Shown piece after piece: positions 11,529 through 23,560 of a stretch of 64,000 nt of DNA. Source of the stretch: Epiperipatus broadwayi (lineage: Eukaryota > Onychophora > Udeonychophora > Euonychophora > Peripatidae); assembly GCA_028023455.1 (NCBI GenBank), contig JAQFVV010000021.1, positions 6,662,853 to 6,726,852 on the forward strand, read 5' to 3'. Made by a program: the position numbers and the translations under genes. Under the pieces are notes generated by a model. The model searched no databases. It was given only the letters and a program-made list of their open reading frames with translations, and had not been told where the DNA came from. Numbering within the stretch: the first letter of the stretch is position 1; every line of letters starts with the position of its first letter.

Positions 11529-12009
11529 TTAATTAAAACAGAAGTTAGAAATCCATGGCCTATAGATCACCAAGTGACTCATGAATATTATTTGAAATGA
11601 CCCACTGATTGCTTTGCAAAAGGGTAGAAGTTTTTATCGAATTGACAAAATTTCGAAAGTAAAATAAAATAATGTTATGGTGCATTTATATTTTTTCGTT
11701 AACTATTTATTTTAACAATTAATATTTAACGTCAATAAAAATAAAATTTTGCTCATGATGTGACATTTGTATTATCTGAGAATTGACAATCTGGAAATAA
11801 AATGTATTGAATTTAATTTGGAATAATAAATTCAACGAAATGTAGAAGCAATTGAAATAGTTCAAAAAGTATAAAGCAAATTATAATGGAATGAATTATA
11901 CATATTTTAAATCCATTAACAAATGTCATGACACTTGACAATAGGAAATCACGTGTGTTTGCATACAAGCATCAAACTATAAACTAGATTTAAAAACTTT
12001 GTGCAGACA

Positions 12010-12510
12010 AAAACAACATCAAAGGAGCATTGATTCTATGATAACAAACTCTCCATACAGTAGTGCCACCCAATGCAAGTCTTAGTAATCAATGGATGTG
12101 CATAAAATTGCTATCTACTGCCTACTCTTCTAATAACCCCAGACTAGATTCAAGCTTTTGGCTTTCATCAACAAAGAATCATAAATCTGAGAGCACTACA
12201 TTTAGATCTTAGGATCTAATGCAACTCTCCAGAAGCCATGTTTTACCTATTTAGTTAACTATAAAGCCATGAGTCCAAGATAACAAAACACAATAATGTT
12301 TTTAATCCAAGCTCATTCACTTATTCAGTCATATATATCTGAGCCCTACATTTTGGTATATTTGGTTTTTTAACAGTCACCATCGTTCTACAAGCAGGAT
12401 TAATATAAAGCCACTAAGACATAACATTATTAGGTGTTCAATTGCTTGCACAAGTTATTGTTTTAACAGCTTGTGTAAATATAGAAAATGGTGATCATGT
12501 GATGTTTTTA
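12010..12510 (-). repeat. Hammerhead repeat family A, long single copy
   Basis: Minus-strand, the longest uninterrupted family A unit. It runs from 'aacatcacatgatcacc' (12510 side) through 'gcattagatcctaagatct' to the ribozyme (12131-12187) and the 'atgtgcataaaattgcta'-like tail. It matches 15020-15362 in order and orientation, with an extra 5' segment (about 12390-12500) deleted in the other locus. Confidence 0.8.
12129..12190 (-). ncRNA. Decayed hammerhead ribozyme (family A)
   Basis: Minus strand: TTGATGA (C3 to T), stem II AAGC caaaa GCTT (4 bp, perfect), GAATC where the better copies have GAAAC, then TAGTC and TGGGG. Two core substitutions make it predicted inactive. The stem II helix differs in sequence from the 15-kb copies (GGC/GCC) but still pairs. 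Confidence 0.65.
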
Positions 12511-12850
12511 TGGTGTTCCATTTCATAAATAAAATATTTTTATAGAAAGTGTTATTGTTATTTTTGCGATTAAACATTCATTATAAAAAAAATAATATAC
12601 TTTTTCTCTTCATATGTATACTAAAATGTTTATATTACTAACATTTTTCATATTATACATATATTTCAATAATTATCAGTTTAGATTATATAATTTGCTA
12701 AATGACACTTCAAATAGGATGCAAAATATGTAATGTAAAAAGAGTGACCAATATAAAAAAGGTCATTAACTATAGTAGTTTGAAATATATCAATATGTAT
12801 TATTTTAAATATAAATATATTAAATTTATTAAGCGCAAGCAGATGATATA

Positions 12851-12976
12851 ATAATGTGAAAGGCTGGAGCTTTTGACAGATGTGCCTTAAAAATGCTTAT
12901 ATGATAGCCAATAAGATGTAATAATGACTGCACATTTTAAGGTACATCTGTCAAAGGTTTCAGCCTTTCATGTTAT
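12851..12976. repeat. Foldback element, arms about 42 bp
   Basis: 12851-12892 pairs with 12935-12976 ('cttttgacagatgtgcctta' against 'taaggtacatctgtcaaagg'), loop about 42 nt. Noncoding. Confidence 0.8.
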
Positions 12977-13289
12977 TATTATTTTACATAGTAATTATAG
13001 GTACTTATGGGTATTTAATTTTGTATTATTATATATAAACAATCACATGACTATCAGCTTTTTCTTAATATATGTTGAAAACAACTTGTCTCTCCTCTTC
13101 TTCATAGCCATCTACTATAGGATTGAGGAGTCATTAGACCCTAGATAGGGTGCTATCATATTCACATCCCAAATTGGTATTTAAATGTTGCATCAATCAT
13201 GAAAACATAGAGTTTAAAACTACTATAAATTCCTAATGTTATTATATAGATGTCATTCATCTTTCTAACTAATAGTATCACTTTGGCTC

Positions 13290-13425
13290 TTATTGCTAAA
13301 ATAACTTTTTAGAGCAACTCTCTATATACTGAGTTCAAAGTCCATGGATAATGGCTTTAGATCTGCCACTTTGGAGATTCTAAGTTCTTATAAATTTTGA
13401 GCAATAAATCATTGGATTATTTAGT
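13290..13425 (+). mobile_element. SINE family D, diverged copy
   Basis: Contains 'agattctaagttcttataaa' and 'ttttgagcaataaatcattg', which match the 3' part of the D copy at 51440-51475. The A-box half is not clear. Confidence 0.45.
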
Positions 13426-14780
13426 TTATTCTTTTCCCATGCCCAATTAATTGAAGATATGCATTATTATTAGCTAGAGATATAAAAGACAGGTTAATTT
13501 GCATTGGTCACATGATGGAGCGATAACCATTCACTGTGTCAGTCTCCTATGGGAGCTAAATGTACAGATTATTACCATAAAAGGTTTTTTCTGAAGAAAT
13601 TAAAAGGCATCTTTGTAAAATATTAAGAAAAAAGAAAAATGGTTTAGCATGTTCTATATGAGAACATATTTATGATTTACAAATTGGTTCTATAATCATC
13701 TTTTTTCTCTCTAGCTTCTTTTTTTTCTTTTGTTTTTTCTCTTCTTTTGAGTAAGAACGACTCGTTTGAAAGTTCCTATTTATTATTATTAGGTAATTAA
13801 AGCAAAATAAACGCAATTTGTAGACTCTTATCAATTGCGTAAAAAAAAAAAAAAAGTTTGAGATATAATTGCTAAAATTATTCTCATTTTATTTATGAAA
13901 TAACTAAATGATATTTTGTTTTTTTCATTTACTCTTTGTTAAGTTATTTCGATGCAATTACATTTAATTTCAGTTTATTTTAGTTTTATTAATAATTTCA
14001 TTTTATTTAGAATAAAAATTATGACGTGTTAAGTAATTTTAAACTTCTGAAACAGCAATTATTCAAATTAGATGAAAAATAATTTTGGTTATTCAAAGAC
14101 GGGGAAAAAATCATATTGAACAATTTAAAATAGTAAAAATAATAATTTTAATAAAAGTTAATTTTATATTTTGAGATTATTTAGTTAATCTATTAATTTA
14201 AAGTATTGACTTTTTATTTATTTCGCTATGTTATTATTTTGCATTTACAAAAATGTTGAAAATTAAAATCATATTTACAATACGTTGTATCTATATATAG
14301 TAAACCATCTATATCCACACATACAACGAACGATCTTTATTAGTAATGACCTGACTGGTTATTAAAGAGCCACAAGACACTATTCCACTTTCGGTGATCT
14401 ATCTTCCTTTTAAATTTACATAAATACCAACTGATGCTTCTCTAAACATCTACACAAGTAAGGATGTCTGCCATCCTCTTTCTATCCTTCTTTGTCTTCT
14501 GCCCTCAGACCATCTTGTAAAAATCTTTCATGGTACAAATGGTGTCCCAATGAATAGAGTCTTCTTTTCTTTTCCTGATATTCATTGAAATACTCATATC
14601 TTTTTTTGCAAAATTTGTGCATTTTACTTTCTATCTATTCATTTTATCCATTATACTTTAAAATAACTCCCATTACAAATGATTCCAGGTGATATATTTC
14701 CATTTCATTCAAGACCAAGTTTTAATATTGAGCAATATTAAATAAATAAAAAAATAAAAGTCATAAATTTATGTTTATAA
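13426..14780. other. A+T-rich stretch, nothing recognised
   Basis: A T/C-rich block at 13700-13745 and poly-A at 13842-13855. 13480-13590 is less A+T-rich but has no identifiable frame. Confidence 0.4.
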
Positions 14781-14942
14781 AATTTGCACCAATAAGAATC
14801 ACATGACCACCACTTCTTATGCTTGCTTATAACTGTTTTAAAACAGGCAAAACTCACTATATGTATTGTCATGCAAAGCAAGCTAGAGTAATCAATGGAT
14901 GCCAGAAGGCTTGTGCATAAAATCCCCATCTAGTGCCTACCC

Positions 14943-15002
14943 ATCCAACATCCCCAGACTAGTTTCTGGCTTGTGGCCTTCATCAGTGAGGAGCCTTGGA
15001 TC
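14943..15002 (-). ncRNA. Hammerhead ribozyme, core intact (family A)
   Basis: Minus strand: stem I 5' strand with ATCCAA, core CTGATGA (14980-14986), stem II GGC cacaa GCC flanked by an A-A mismatch, GAAAC (GAAA at 14963-14966), a 2-nt TA loop in stem III, GTC cleavage triplet (14957-14959), then TGGGG and TTGGAT, which re-pairs with ATCCAA. This is a type I layout with an internal loop in stem I. Predicted cleavage is 3' of GTC. Activity is untested. Confidence 0.75.
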
Positions 15003-15194
15003 TGTGAACCAAAGACACCAAAATATATGGGTACTGAACTGAGTTCATAGCCATATGACTATATAAGCTAATGGGCTTGGATTGAAAACAAGGTGTTTTC
15101 AATTTAAGACTCATAGTTTTGTAGTTAAGTGGAGATAAAAGATGGTTGCTAGAGGGTTACATTAGATCCTAAGATCTAGGTGCAGTGCTCTCAG

Positions 15195-15253
15195 ATCCAA
15201 GGCTCCTGACTGATGAAGGCCATAAGCCAGAAACTAGTCTGGGGATGTTGGAT
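15195..15253 (+). ncRNA. Hammerhead ribozyme, core intact (family A)
   Basis: ATCCAA (15195-15200), CTGATGA (15210-15216), stem II GGC cataa GCC, GAAAC (15230-15234), GTC (15237-15239), then TGGGG (15240-15244) and TTGGAT (15248-15253) closing stem I. The first stem I pair is A15209-T15240. All conserved hammerhead core bases are present. The stem III loop is unusually short, as in the minimal hammerheads known from Penelope-like elements. Confidence 0.78.
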
Positions 15254-15362
15254 GAATAGGCACTAGATGGGGATTTTATGCACAAGCCTTCTCGCATCCA
15301 GTGATTACTCTAGCTTGCTGTGTGTGGCAATATTATAGTGAGTTTTGCCTGTTTTAAGTTAT

Positions 15363-16289
15363 TTATCTACCTACACATTCAATTTACACTCAAGCCAACA
15401 TATGTATTGCTCTTTATCTGTCAAATCATTATTTTTTAACTGCATTATTATATATTTTGTAATTAATTTTGTTGATTTCTTGATGTTTATATCTTCAAAA
15501 TTAAATTGCATTACAAGTGTGAAAGTTAAATGCATATTATGTAGGGTCATGCAAATTTTTATGTTACCCATGAGTTCAAATAATCATAGGAATAATTGAA
15601 ACTAAAGGCAATGAATATGAGAGTTCTATAAAAGCAGTATAACAGATAGTACTTATAATAATTCTCTATTCAAAGATTCAGATTCCTAAATCGAGGAAAT
15701 ACTGTACATGATTAAGCAAATAATATTAGTTAATCATATTAACAACATATTATGGTGATCTATCCACTATTTTTGTGATTTCAATTTATTGATTAATATC
15801 CACTTTTTTCTGAACACACACACACATGTGTAAAACTTTTATTTCACCATAGGTAAAAAATGTAAATGACCACCCCTTTCAAGTTTATTTCATATTGAAA
15901 CAATATTCTTCAGCAGGTCCAGATCACAATCTCCTGCATATGCCTTTATTATTTATTAAATTATTAGTCAATATAAAATATAACAGATCTCTAAGTACTA
16001 AACTTGTAGTATTCCCATTTTCAATTCCATCCATTTTAGCTAATTACTAATCATTTATTATACTAGATATTGCTACATTATTCCTAACCTCATATTTAAA
16101 CTTTAGATAGTTAAAATATTAATATATAGTTTCAAATATATCTGAAAATATAATAAAGAAAAAAAAGGGAATGCAATTGGATTAATGATATAATGCATTT
16201 ATGTTTAATTAAAAATACATTTTAATCTTTAACTGGCAAGTTTATATTGGAAGTAGGAAAAATATGATATGTAAATTGGATTGTGTCAC
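15363..16289. other. A+T-rich stretch, nothing recognised
   Basis: No repeat family or gene recognised. Confidence 0.4.
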
Positions 16290-17125
16290 AGGTACGAGAA
16301 TGCAGAAAGTTTGATGATTGTAGATCAGATTGCAATAATAAATGCTTGAAGACATCATTTCATCACTAACCAACTTAGATACCTTTCAAAGAACAAGATA
16401 TTTTTTTTTATTATTAAATGATGATACAGCTCTTCTAGCTGTGAAAAAAAAGTGTCTTTAAAATATGTTGAATAAATTGGAGAAAGTATGTATGGAATAT
16501 GGAATGAAGATTAATGTTGAGAAGACTGTTTAGTGATAGGGAAAAATGCAAAAAGACTGAAAATGATAATATAGTTCAACAGGTAGAGGTAAAGGGATTT
16601 AGATATTTGGGTAGTTGGTTGAGTGTGGATGAAAGAAGATAAAATTAAAAGAGGAATAACAGTGGAAAAGGAAATATTTATTAAGAGAAAAAAATATTTT
16701 GTGTATTTTTGAAAAGAGAATTAAGAAAAAGATAAATTAAATGATATGTGTGGAGTGTACTAATGTATGGTTGTGAAAAGTAGACAATGAGTACTAAAAT
16801 TAGGAACATATTGGAAGCATTTGAGATGTAGACATGAATAAGAATAGAAAAAAATCAGTTCGACAAATAAAATAACAAATGAAGAAATTTTGAAAAGAGT
16901 AAATGAAAAAAGATTGATTGAGGATATCAGAGAAACTGGATCAGATATATATTAAAAAGAATGAAAGATGTTTGGAGGAAATGTTTAGTAGAAGTAAAAA
17001 GAAAGGATAAAAGAGATTAATATTGTTGGAAGATATAAGAGATGGAAGATGATATAAGAGATGAGAAGAATTACATGGAATTTAAGAGCTGGGCAATGAA
17101 GAGAATGGAATTGAAAAATAGATAA
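16290..17125 (+). mobile_element. LINE reverse-transcriptase remnant
   Basis: Decayed RT domain and tail, readable across frameshifts. A DDTALLAV segment (from the YADDxALLA catalytic motif, about 16424-16445) is followed by LNKLEKVCMEYGMKINVEKT (about 16470-16530), GFRYLGSWLSVDE (about 16597-16635), VLMYGCEKWTM (about 16760-16790) and a RMKDVWRKCLVEVKRK tail (about 16960-17000). This order is that of RTE/CR1-like non-LTR elements. Multiple stops and frameshifts make it dead. Confidence 0.85.
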
Positions 17126-17696
17126 AATGATGTTGTGACTACTCTCTAAACTTGCCCATTTGATAGAATGCTGTTGACAATGATGAGTGTGGAAAAGTGT
17201 GGTCATACATATACACAATATTTTAACAACAAATGTTTCTGACTCTGATACTATAAATAAGGCATGGACCAAGTTGAAGTCAATGGAACGAATATAGGAA
17301 AGTGATATATTTATTAATGTATGTATCCCTTATATAAAAAGAACCACACACAAAACTGGACTTGAATTGAGATGGTGCAATATTGAAATATTTTCTTTTG
17401 AACAAAAAAATATTAATATTTTATTCAAATCTAATGATGTGATCCATCTAAAGGCCTCAAGAAACTATGAAATTCCCCGTAGAGCATGCCAATCTTAATA
17501 TATAGGAAATGCTGTCATATTGACATTAGGAGCAATGAACTATTGAAATTTGGTAGGAATACAATTCAGAACAGTAAGAAGGCAAAGATCATCATTATAT
17601 ATATGTAATTCTTTAAAAAATGAAGAAATTAAATAAACTATTGCAAGGTGTTTCTATCTTAATATATACACTAATTTATTAACCAAGAAAAGAATA
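17126..17696. other. A+T-rich stretch, nothing recognised
   Basis: Lies between the LINE remnant and the mariner. No recognisable feature. Confidence 0.35.
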
Positions 17697-18256
17697 CAGG
17701 TGTCACTATGTAATTTGTGGAATACATCTTCAAAAAATGTACATGTAAAAGTGTACACTAGTGACTACTACCATCTTCAAAGTAATCTCCATATGCATCT
17801 ATATACTGATCAAACTGGCATTCTCACTTCTGGAAGTACACCTGGAACTCATTTTCAGAAATCCTGTTGAGCAGCTGTCCCATATTCTTTTATATTTCAG
17901 TTATGATAGAAAATCTTCATATTTTCAGCACAGTTTGTAATTTCGAAAATAACCAAAAATCGCAAGGAACTAAGTCAGGGGAATAGGCAGGATAATCTGG
18001 TTGGGTAATTGATTTTTCGGCCAAAAAGTCTCTCACAATGTGTGCACTATAATCCATTTTTATGTCAAAGTGTATATATAGATATTTATTATCATCTCAA
18101 TATCTAACAAACAACTAGCTCTAGCAGCTTAAAATTTACACATGTTAACTTCAACATCTTCAAACGTGAATGCTCAGAACTCCTGTGATTTCGGTACAAT
18201 TAGGACATAAGTGACATCACATGACTATTCTAGGAATTAAATTGTCACACCCAATA
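17697..18256 (-). mobile_element. mariner (Tc1/mariner) remnant, internally deleted
   Basis: The minus strand encodes the C-terminal part of a mariner transposase. It reads AHIVRDFLAEKSITQP, then YPAYSPDLVPCDFWLFSKL (the SPDLxPxDFWLF block with the third catalytic Asp, about 17985-18040), and near the C-terminus CQFDQYIDAYGDYFEDG (about 17760-17815). Stops interrupt the frame. The N-terminal DNA-binding and first catalytic parts are missing. The ends 'caggtgtcac' after TA (17697) and 'gtcacaccc' (18242-18250) look like degenerate TIRs. The 18080-18240 segment is noncoding. Confidence 0.88.
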
Positions 18257-19258
18257 TATACACAGTATGCATCTATACACCACACACACACATATATGAT
18301 TACTATGTAACCACAAAATGCTTCAAATCATAATTTTTATTGCTTGGTTTTAAATTTTTTGCCTAGCAATTAAAGTAGAAAATATACTAACACACATATA
18401 TACATATATTACTAAAATAATAATAATAGTGGATGTTAAATTTCATAAAATTTAATTTTTATTCTTATAAATAAGTTTTAATTGCCTATCCCCCCTCTTC
18501 CATTTTGCTATATTTTTGTTTCAGCGGCATATATTCTGTAACAGTTATTATGCTTTTTAATAAACCAGCTCTGAATCTGTTAATTATACTTTAATTGAAA
18601 ATGATTAAGAATTTTGAAATCCATTTAAAATTTAATTATCAATTAAAATTTGTTTCTAATTCAGTGAATGTGTGTGTGGTTTATAATACAATTAAACAAA
18701 AAATTACAGGATAAAAAAAAAATTAACATAAAAATCTTATTATAAATTTACATAAGTTAAAACATCCATCCATAAGAAATGATTTAGTTTCAGAATTATT
18801 AAATAAAATTAATTGGAACTCAAACGGATAGTAATATAAGGATTGTTTATAAGCTCATCACTTTAAAAAAAAAATAGTATAATGGAGAAATGAATATTAA
18901 AAAAAAAGTAATGTTTTTTGATATCTATTTTTTTTATTTTAATGAGTAATTATTATGAGGACTGATAATTATTTAACTAACGGATTTTTATTTTAAAATA
19001 TATAAAGCGTTGTTAATCTAAGACAAAATTGTGCATTGCTTCCTTGCTAAAGTGATTACTTTGAATTATCAAACCTGCAATTCAATTGAACTTTAATTGC
19101 AATCAATTTTATTCTAAAAAAATTGAGATATTTTTAATTGTGCTAATACTCACATTGGGACTTACGTATTAGTTCGGCGGTGAAACTTTATTCTTCATTA
19201 AAATTATTATGATTATCTATGTTTAGTAAATCTTTGATAGTAGTTTTATTTCATTAAT
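18257..19258. other. A+T-rich stretch, nothing recognised
   Basis: Poly-A/T rich. No element or gene signature. Confidence 0.4.
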
Positions 19259-19269
19259 TAAGTAACTTT

Positions 19270-19368
19270 TTTTTTAAGGGTCATAACATCGGCCGGGACG
19301 CGAACCCGCAACCCGGGCAACTGCCTGCAAGTACAAGGCAGTCGCGCTGACCTCTCGACCACCAATGC
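19270..19368 (-). mobile_element. SINE family C, full length, 10-bp TSD
   Basis: Minus strand: 'ggtcgagaggtcagcgcg' (A-box region) and 'gcgggttcgcgtcccggccg' (B-box region), then 'atgttatgacccttaaaa'. This is the most tRNA-like and GC-rich copy, so it is probably the youngest. Direct repeats aagtaacttt at 19260-19269 and 19369-19378 flank it. Confidence 0.9.
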
Positions 19369-19607
19369 AAGTAACTTTAACTCTCAAAGATAAGTTGTTG
19401 ATAAATTTTGGAGTATTTTTATATCTAATATACATTCTTTATTAACTTTTAACTATCACTGACTTACTTATGCTTAAAAATATAACATCTTTTGCCAAGT
19501 AAATAAATTGACATTAATACAAAAAGCGGAATTTCTATTTACAACTTTGTTAGAATGATTTTTTAAATCTTTGAAAGTTAAATTTATTTAATTAATTAAA
19601 AATATAA

Positions 19608-19880
19608 GGGATTTGAATTCAGACTTTCAAGCAACCTTCAACTATTCGCACTATTTCATATTACTGATACACATGATCACACAAATGTAGAAAATATAAA
19701 TAATCAATAATGAACGTATTTCGTCCTGAACCAGCAGTCATCAGTTGGTCCAAATTATCACCTCCCATATATATATAATTAGTGCTCAGATTATATTAGG
19801 ATAGCACTTCTTTATACTTTAATGGACAGGCTTCAATCTACTCCAACCTCCAACTCTTCAACCATCCATACCATTAAAAT
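19608..19880 (-). repeat. Hammerhead repeat family B copy
   Basis: Minus-strand copy from 'agttggaggttggagtagat' (19860 side) through an unexpanded TATATATATA (19768-19777), the ribozyme, 'tctacatttgtgtgatcatg' and 'gaaagtctgaattcaaatcc' (19612 side). Confidence 0.8.
19709..19770 (-). ncRNA. Hammerhead ribozyme, core intact (family B)
   Basis: Minus strand: GGACCAA, CTGATGA (19738-19744), stem II region CTGCT ggttc AGGAC with two substitutions, GAAA (19719-19722), then stem III and a diverged TTGATT in place of TTGGTGATT. Core bases are intact, but stems I and II are weakened. It may be slow or inactive. Confidence 0.65.
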
Positions 19881-20879
19881 AAATAAAACGTACAATCAAA
19901 TATTTAGCAATCATAAATTATCATAAATCATGAAGACTAAAATTTCACTGCCTGACGAATACCTAAGTACCCTTAAAACACACACCAACGTTTAACTCTA
20001 AATAACAGACTAAAATACAGTTTTGGCACTATTAAAACATATTTTTACAAATAAAGAAATATTGTAAATATAAATCCCGTAGACAACATGGACAGTAACG
20101 ATATTATTTGCTGTAAACCAATATCTATTTTTGACTGTCAATAAAAATTAATGTACTTTTGATTTTATTAAAGTATCATTATTTTTAAAACGTTTTATAA
20201 ATTACTCAGGGGTAAGTTCTACTTTTGTAGTTGAAAAAGAATCATAATAACTTAAATATAACCTAAAGAACATACTATGTATTGCTTTTAGAAAAAATGT
20301 CAAAAATTGATTTGGAATTTTATATGTAGCCAATAAACATCACGTGACCAATACATCACATGGCACTATGTATAAAGAGTTTTGCCTCTTTTAATTTTAT
20401 ATGTAATTGATAATAAACTAGATGAATTATGAATGTAGCTGTAAAAGTAATTAAAAAATTAAAGAAAGAACAATTTAAATAAGGTAGAGAAATAAGTATA
20501 ATGAAAATAGATATCAAAAGATGCAATGTTAATTTCAAAGTAAAGAAAAAATACCAGAATAAAAAACAGAGGATCAATATTATAGAAATACCACTATTAG
20601 AAAAGATTTTAATAGCAGAGATAAACTTGTAACAAGAGATATCTTTCAAGGATTCACGAATTCTAAATGAAATTTTAGTTACAAGTAAGTTTAGTTGAAA
20701 AATATCATCAACAAGTCATAAATGAAGGAACAAAAATCAAGCACAGATCCAAACATGTTACATCATGAAAGCACTAATTAAGATGCTTTTGATTAAATGT
20801 CCTATATCAAAAAATTCTAGTAATGAAGAATCGGATTAGATAAATCTCGAAACATATTAACAAAAGTAAGAATTTTGGA
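19881..20879. other. Mostly unrecognised; short family A fragment
   Basis: 20335-20395 contains 'aacatcacgtgacca' and 'gagttttgcctcttttaa', the two end blocks of family A joined with the centre missing. The rest is A+T-rich without recognised features. Confidence 0.4.
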
Positions 20880-22560
20880 AAAACAATGAAGAAGAATAGA
20901 TAAAAGAACTTATTAAACCATTAAAAGCATTTATAATTCATATTAATACATAAAAAAGGAATCTGGTCAGGGAGAATAAACTACCATCTGATATCAATCA
21001 TTTCACATATATGTATGATTAATCTCAAAATCATGCCAGAGGCAAAATTACTTTAAAAAGTATTGAGAAACTTGAGACATTACTATTAATGTGCATTGGA
21101 TAGTAGAAAAAAAGTCAAGACATAGAGAAAAAATATCTGTATTGATTTATTGACTGTAAAAAAAGCCTTTGATTCAGTTGATCATACTAAATTATAAAAT
21201 ATTCTTGGTAAAGTGAGAGTACTAGAACATTTTATTGTATTTATGATGGATGTTCACATTGAAATAAAAACTCCAGATAAAATTATCTATGATGAAATAA
21301 ATTGGTTTCACAATATCAAGAAGTAAAGTGTTGCATAATATTACATTATCTATTTAATTAAATTTATAATAAGAGAGAGGAGATGGATTGTATATAAACA
21401 AATATAGATTAGGATTGGTGAAAAAAGGTAAGCTATATTAGGTATACTGATGATTTTAGTTAAAAAAGCTTTATTAATAACAATCTATGTACAAATATTA
21501 ACATATTTACAGTAGAATAAATTTATGTTACACTGGCAAAAGTTAGATGTAGCCACAACCATAATGGTACAGATAACATAACAAGTTGTTTAACTCTAAT
21601 AAAATGTGATCCAAAATGGAAAACTGGCATGTTCTAAAATTATATAATCATGAGAACTAAACTGAAAAAGAGTTTAGATATTTATTTCAAGAGTGAAATC
21701 TGATGGAGAATGTTGAGGTTTAAGCTATGAAAGAGTATAACTGAGATAAGTGATGGATTACCAAGTTTCAATCATGATAATTTCAGTTAAAAATTTGAGA
21801 GGAGCGACAAGTTACACCATTCTTTATTTTTTAGTACATTATTTATTGTCAAATATTATGGAACAGTACACGAGGTACATAGTCCTCATGCATAAATAAT
21901 TACAGATGCATTAAAGAGCTGCAAGTATTTTATACATTTCTTTGTAATTGATTGAGGTTGATTGTGTGCTTATGAAACTCAAAAACATGTAGATATGAGA
22001 AGAAAGGGCAGGTTTGAAAATGTATAGTATTTTTTTCATATATTTATTGCACAAATGGCATTACACTTGAAACTGAAAGTACATTAACAATGAAATAGCC
22101 AGTTTTTCAATTTTTTCTATAAATAACTGGCTCATCTGGAATGATTTTTAAGAAAGTTAGAGAACATAATAAAAATGTGGCGGTTTTTATAAAAACAGAA
22201 TCTGTGGATAAATTTCAGAATTTATAATGAAGATATAAATGTGGTGGTAAATATTGACCCAAAGGAATCAGTCATCATCAACAAATAATCCACTTGTCAA
22301 GATATTCTATATAAAGTAACATTTGGCACAATTGCAATGATAAACTTGAAAAAGATTTTTCCAATGTAAGATGTTTTCCTTGAAACAAATAGTATTAGGA
22401 GTGATTCTCACTGAAGGTGAAAGATGAACACAAAAAGAGAAAATCTTTTGAGAATTCTATGGATAGTAAGAAAAAATGCACAGGGGAGATTAGATTTAAT
22501 TTCTCAAATAAAGTATAAATGATCAGTTTAGTGTTGTCTCATTTTGATCATATGATGAAA
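20880..22560 (+). mobile_element. LINE reverse-transcriptase remnant (second type)
   Basis: Decayed RT: ISVLIYxLxKKAFDSVDHTK (motif A region with the catalytic Asp, about 21135-21190), continuing to ILGKVRVLEHFIVFMM. A YTDDFS relic of the YADD motif lies at about 21436-21455, and GVILTEGER (about 22398-22425) resembles the 'ILTEDGR' segment downstream of RT. The order is correct for one plus-strand copy, but the spacing is larger than usual, so secondary insertions are likely. Many stops. Confidence 0.7.
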
Positions 22561-22625
22561 CAATTCATTAAAAATGTATAGTGTTTTGAAAATACTAATT
22601 GACAAATCTCAACTTGATAGGCCTA

Positions 22626-22722
22626 ATAATAATAATAGTAGTAGTAGTAGTAGTAATAGTAGTAGTAGCAGTAGTAGCAGTAGTAGCAGTAGTACTAGTA
22701 GTGATGATGATGATGATATACA
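22626..22722. repeat. Trinucleotide repeat (AAT/GTA/GCA/GAT)n
   Basis: AATAAT passes into (GTA)n with interspersed GCA units, then (GAT)n. It has a compound, layered structure and is noncoding. Confidence 0.9.
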
Positions 22723-23069
22723 TTAAATGAAACTCAAATATAGTAAATAAATCCAAACTAATGCTAAGAAAGTTTTAACAGTGCTACCTGTATTTAGAAA
22801 CACAGAAAATCTCTCACTCAATAAATTGTATGCGCTTAAATATATTGATTTCATCTAGACACAAGTGTTAATGGAATCACTACATTTAATAACATGCAAT
22901 ACATATATTAGATAAAAGAATGTCCTTTCCCCTAAACTTACATGATTAAGACTGTATTTCTAAATACAGATAGCAACATTGAAGCTTTCTAGAATTGATT
23001 TGTATTCATTCATTTGATATATTGCACTTTACGCAAAAAAGTGAAGCTTATTATTATTAGAAAAGAATT
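22723..23069. other. Unrecognised stretch
   Basis: Nothing identified. It may be the noncoding 3' flank of the Penelope-like remnant that follows. Confidence 0.35.
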
Positions 23070-23560
23070 ATATGGCTGAGTGCTTTCAGAGAACTTAAGT
23101 CTCTATATTCATAGCCTACTTTAAGTGAAGTTTAGTAATAATTTATGCAAAGTTTTCTTTCATAAAGACCATTTTCTGGAGATTGTAAAGCACAATTCTT
23201 TTCAGTTTATTGCATAGTTGTTATTTGTAATAAAGCATGCCTCCTTAATCTTTCGTTTCATATCATTATTTTCAGTGCACAGTGCCCTTGTCATAGTGGG
23301 TTCGAACACATGGCCTGTTATTTTTTGGGGTTCAAAGAATATGGATTTGTTTTTAGTATTATTTAGAGATTTCCTATATAAATAATGATGTTGAGATGTT
23401 CAGGTGGTAATGTTGGCATGGGTCTTTCCATAATATGCTGCTCTACATCCATTGATTGGGCATGAAATATTGTAAACTGCTTTGGCTATTTGATCAGAAG
23501 GTATTTTGTTTTTGGTATTGTTTATCATTCTGTTTGTTGTAGGTGGGGGGTGAATTCTAG
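23070..23560 (-). mobile_element. Penelope-like GIY-YIG endonuclease remnant
   Basis: Minus strand reads IPSDQIAKAVYNISCPINGC, then AAYYGKTHANITT (GIY-YIG-like half with Cys pair, about 23420-23510), FEPQKITGHVFEPTM (about 23280-23335) and NNDMKRKIKEACFITNNNYA then IN-stop (about 23215-23275). This is the C-terminal GIY-YIG domain of Penelope-like retroelements, and the same layout is present at 63745-64000. It is broken by stops and frameshifts. 3' of the domain, at 23074-23116, lies a conserved hairpin. Confidence 0.85.
23074..23116 (-). other. Conserved hairpin in Penelope-like 3' region
   Basis: On the minus strand 'ggctatgaatat' is followed by a stem (AGAGA / TCTCT around CTTAAGT) and 'GAAAGCACTcAGC'. 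The copy at 63638-63675 has the same flanks but a different stem (GAGGC / GCCTC), so pairing is kept while sequence changes. It recalls a hammerhead (stem then GAAA) but lacks CTGATGA. Confidence 0.6.

Larger units (their letters stand above)
14785..15362. repeat. Family A inverted pair with two hammerheads
   Basis: A 5' fragment ('atcacatgaccaccacttct', 14796) is followed by a minus-strand family A 3' half (14836-15010) and a plus-strand unit (about 15020-15362). The minus and plus halves are about 95% complementary by eye over 170 bp, for example 'gactagtttctggcttgtgg' against its complement at 15222. Each half carries a hammerhead with intact core residues, and both point outwards. No protein coding. 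Confidence 0.85.

Noticed and set aside
22626-22722. CRISPR-like or structured repeat
   Set aside because: Simple trinucleotide repeat without spacers, in eukaryotic-type DNA.
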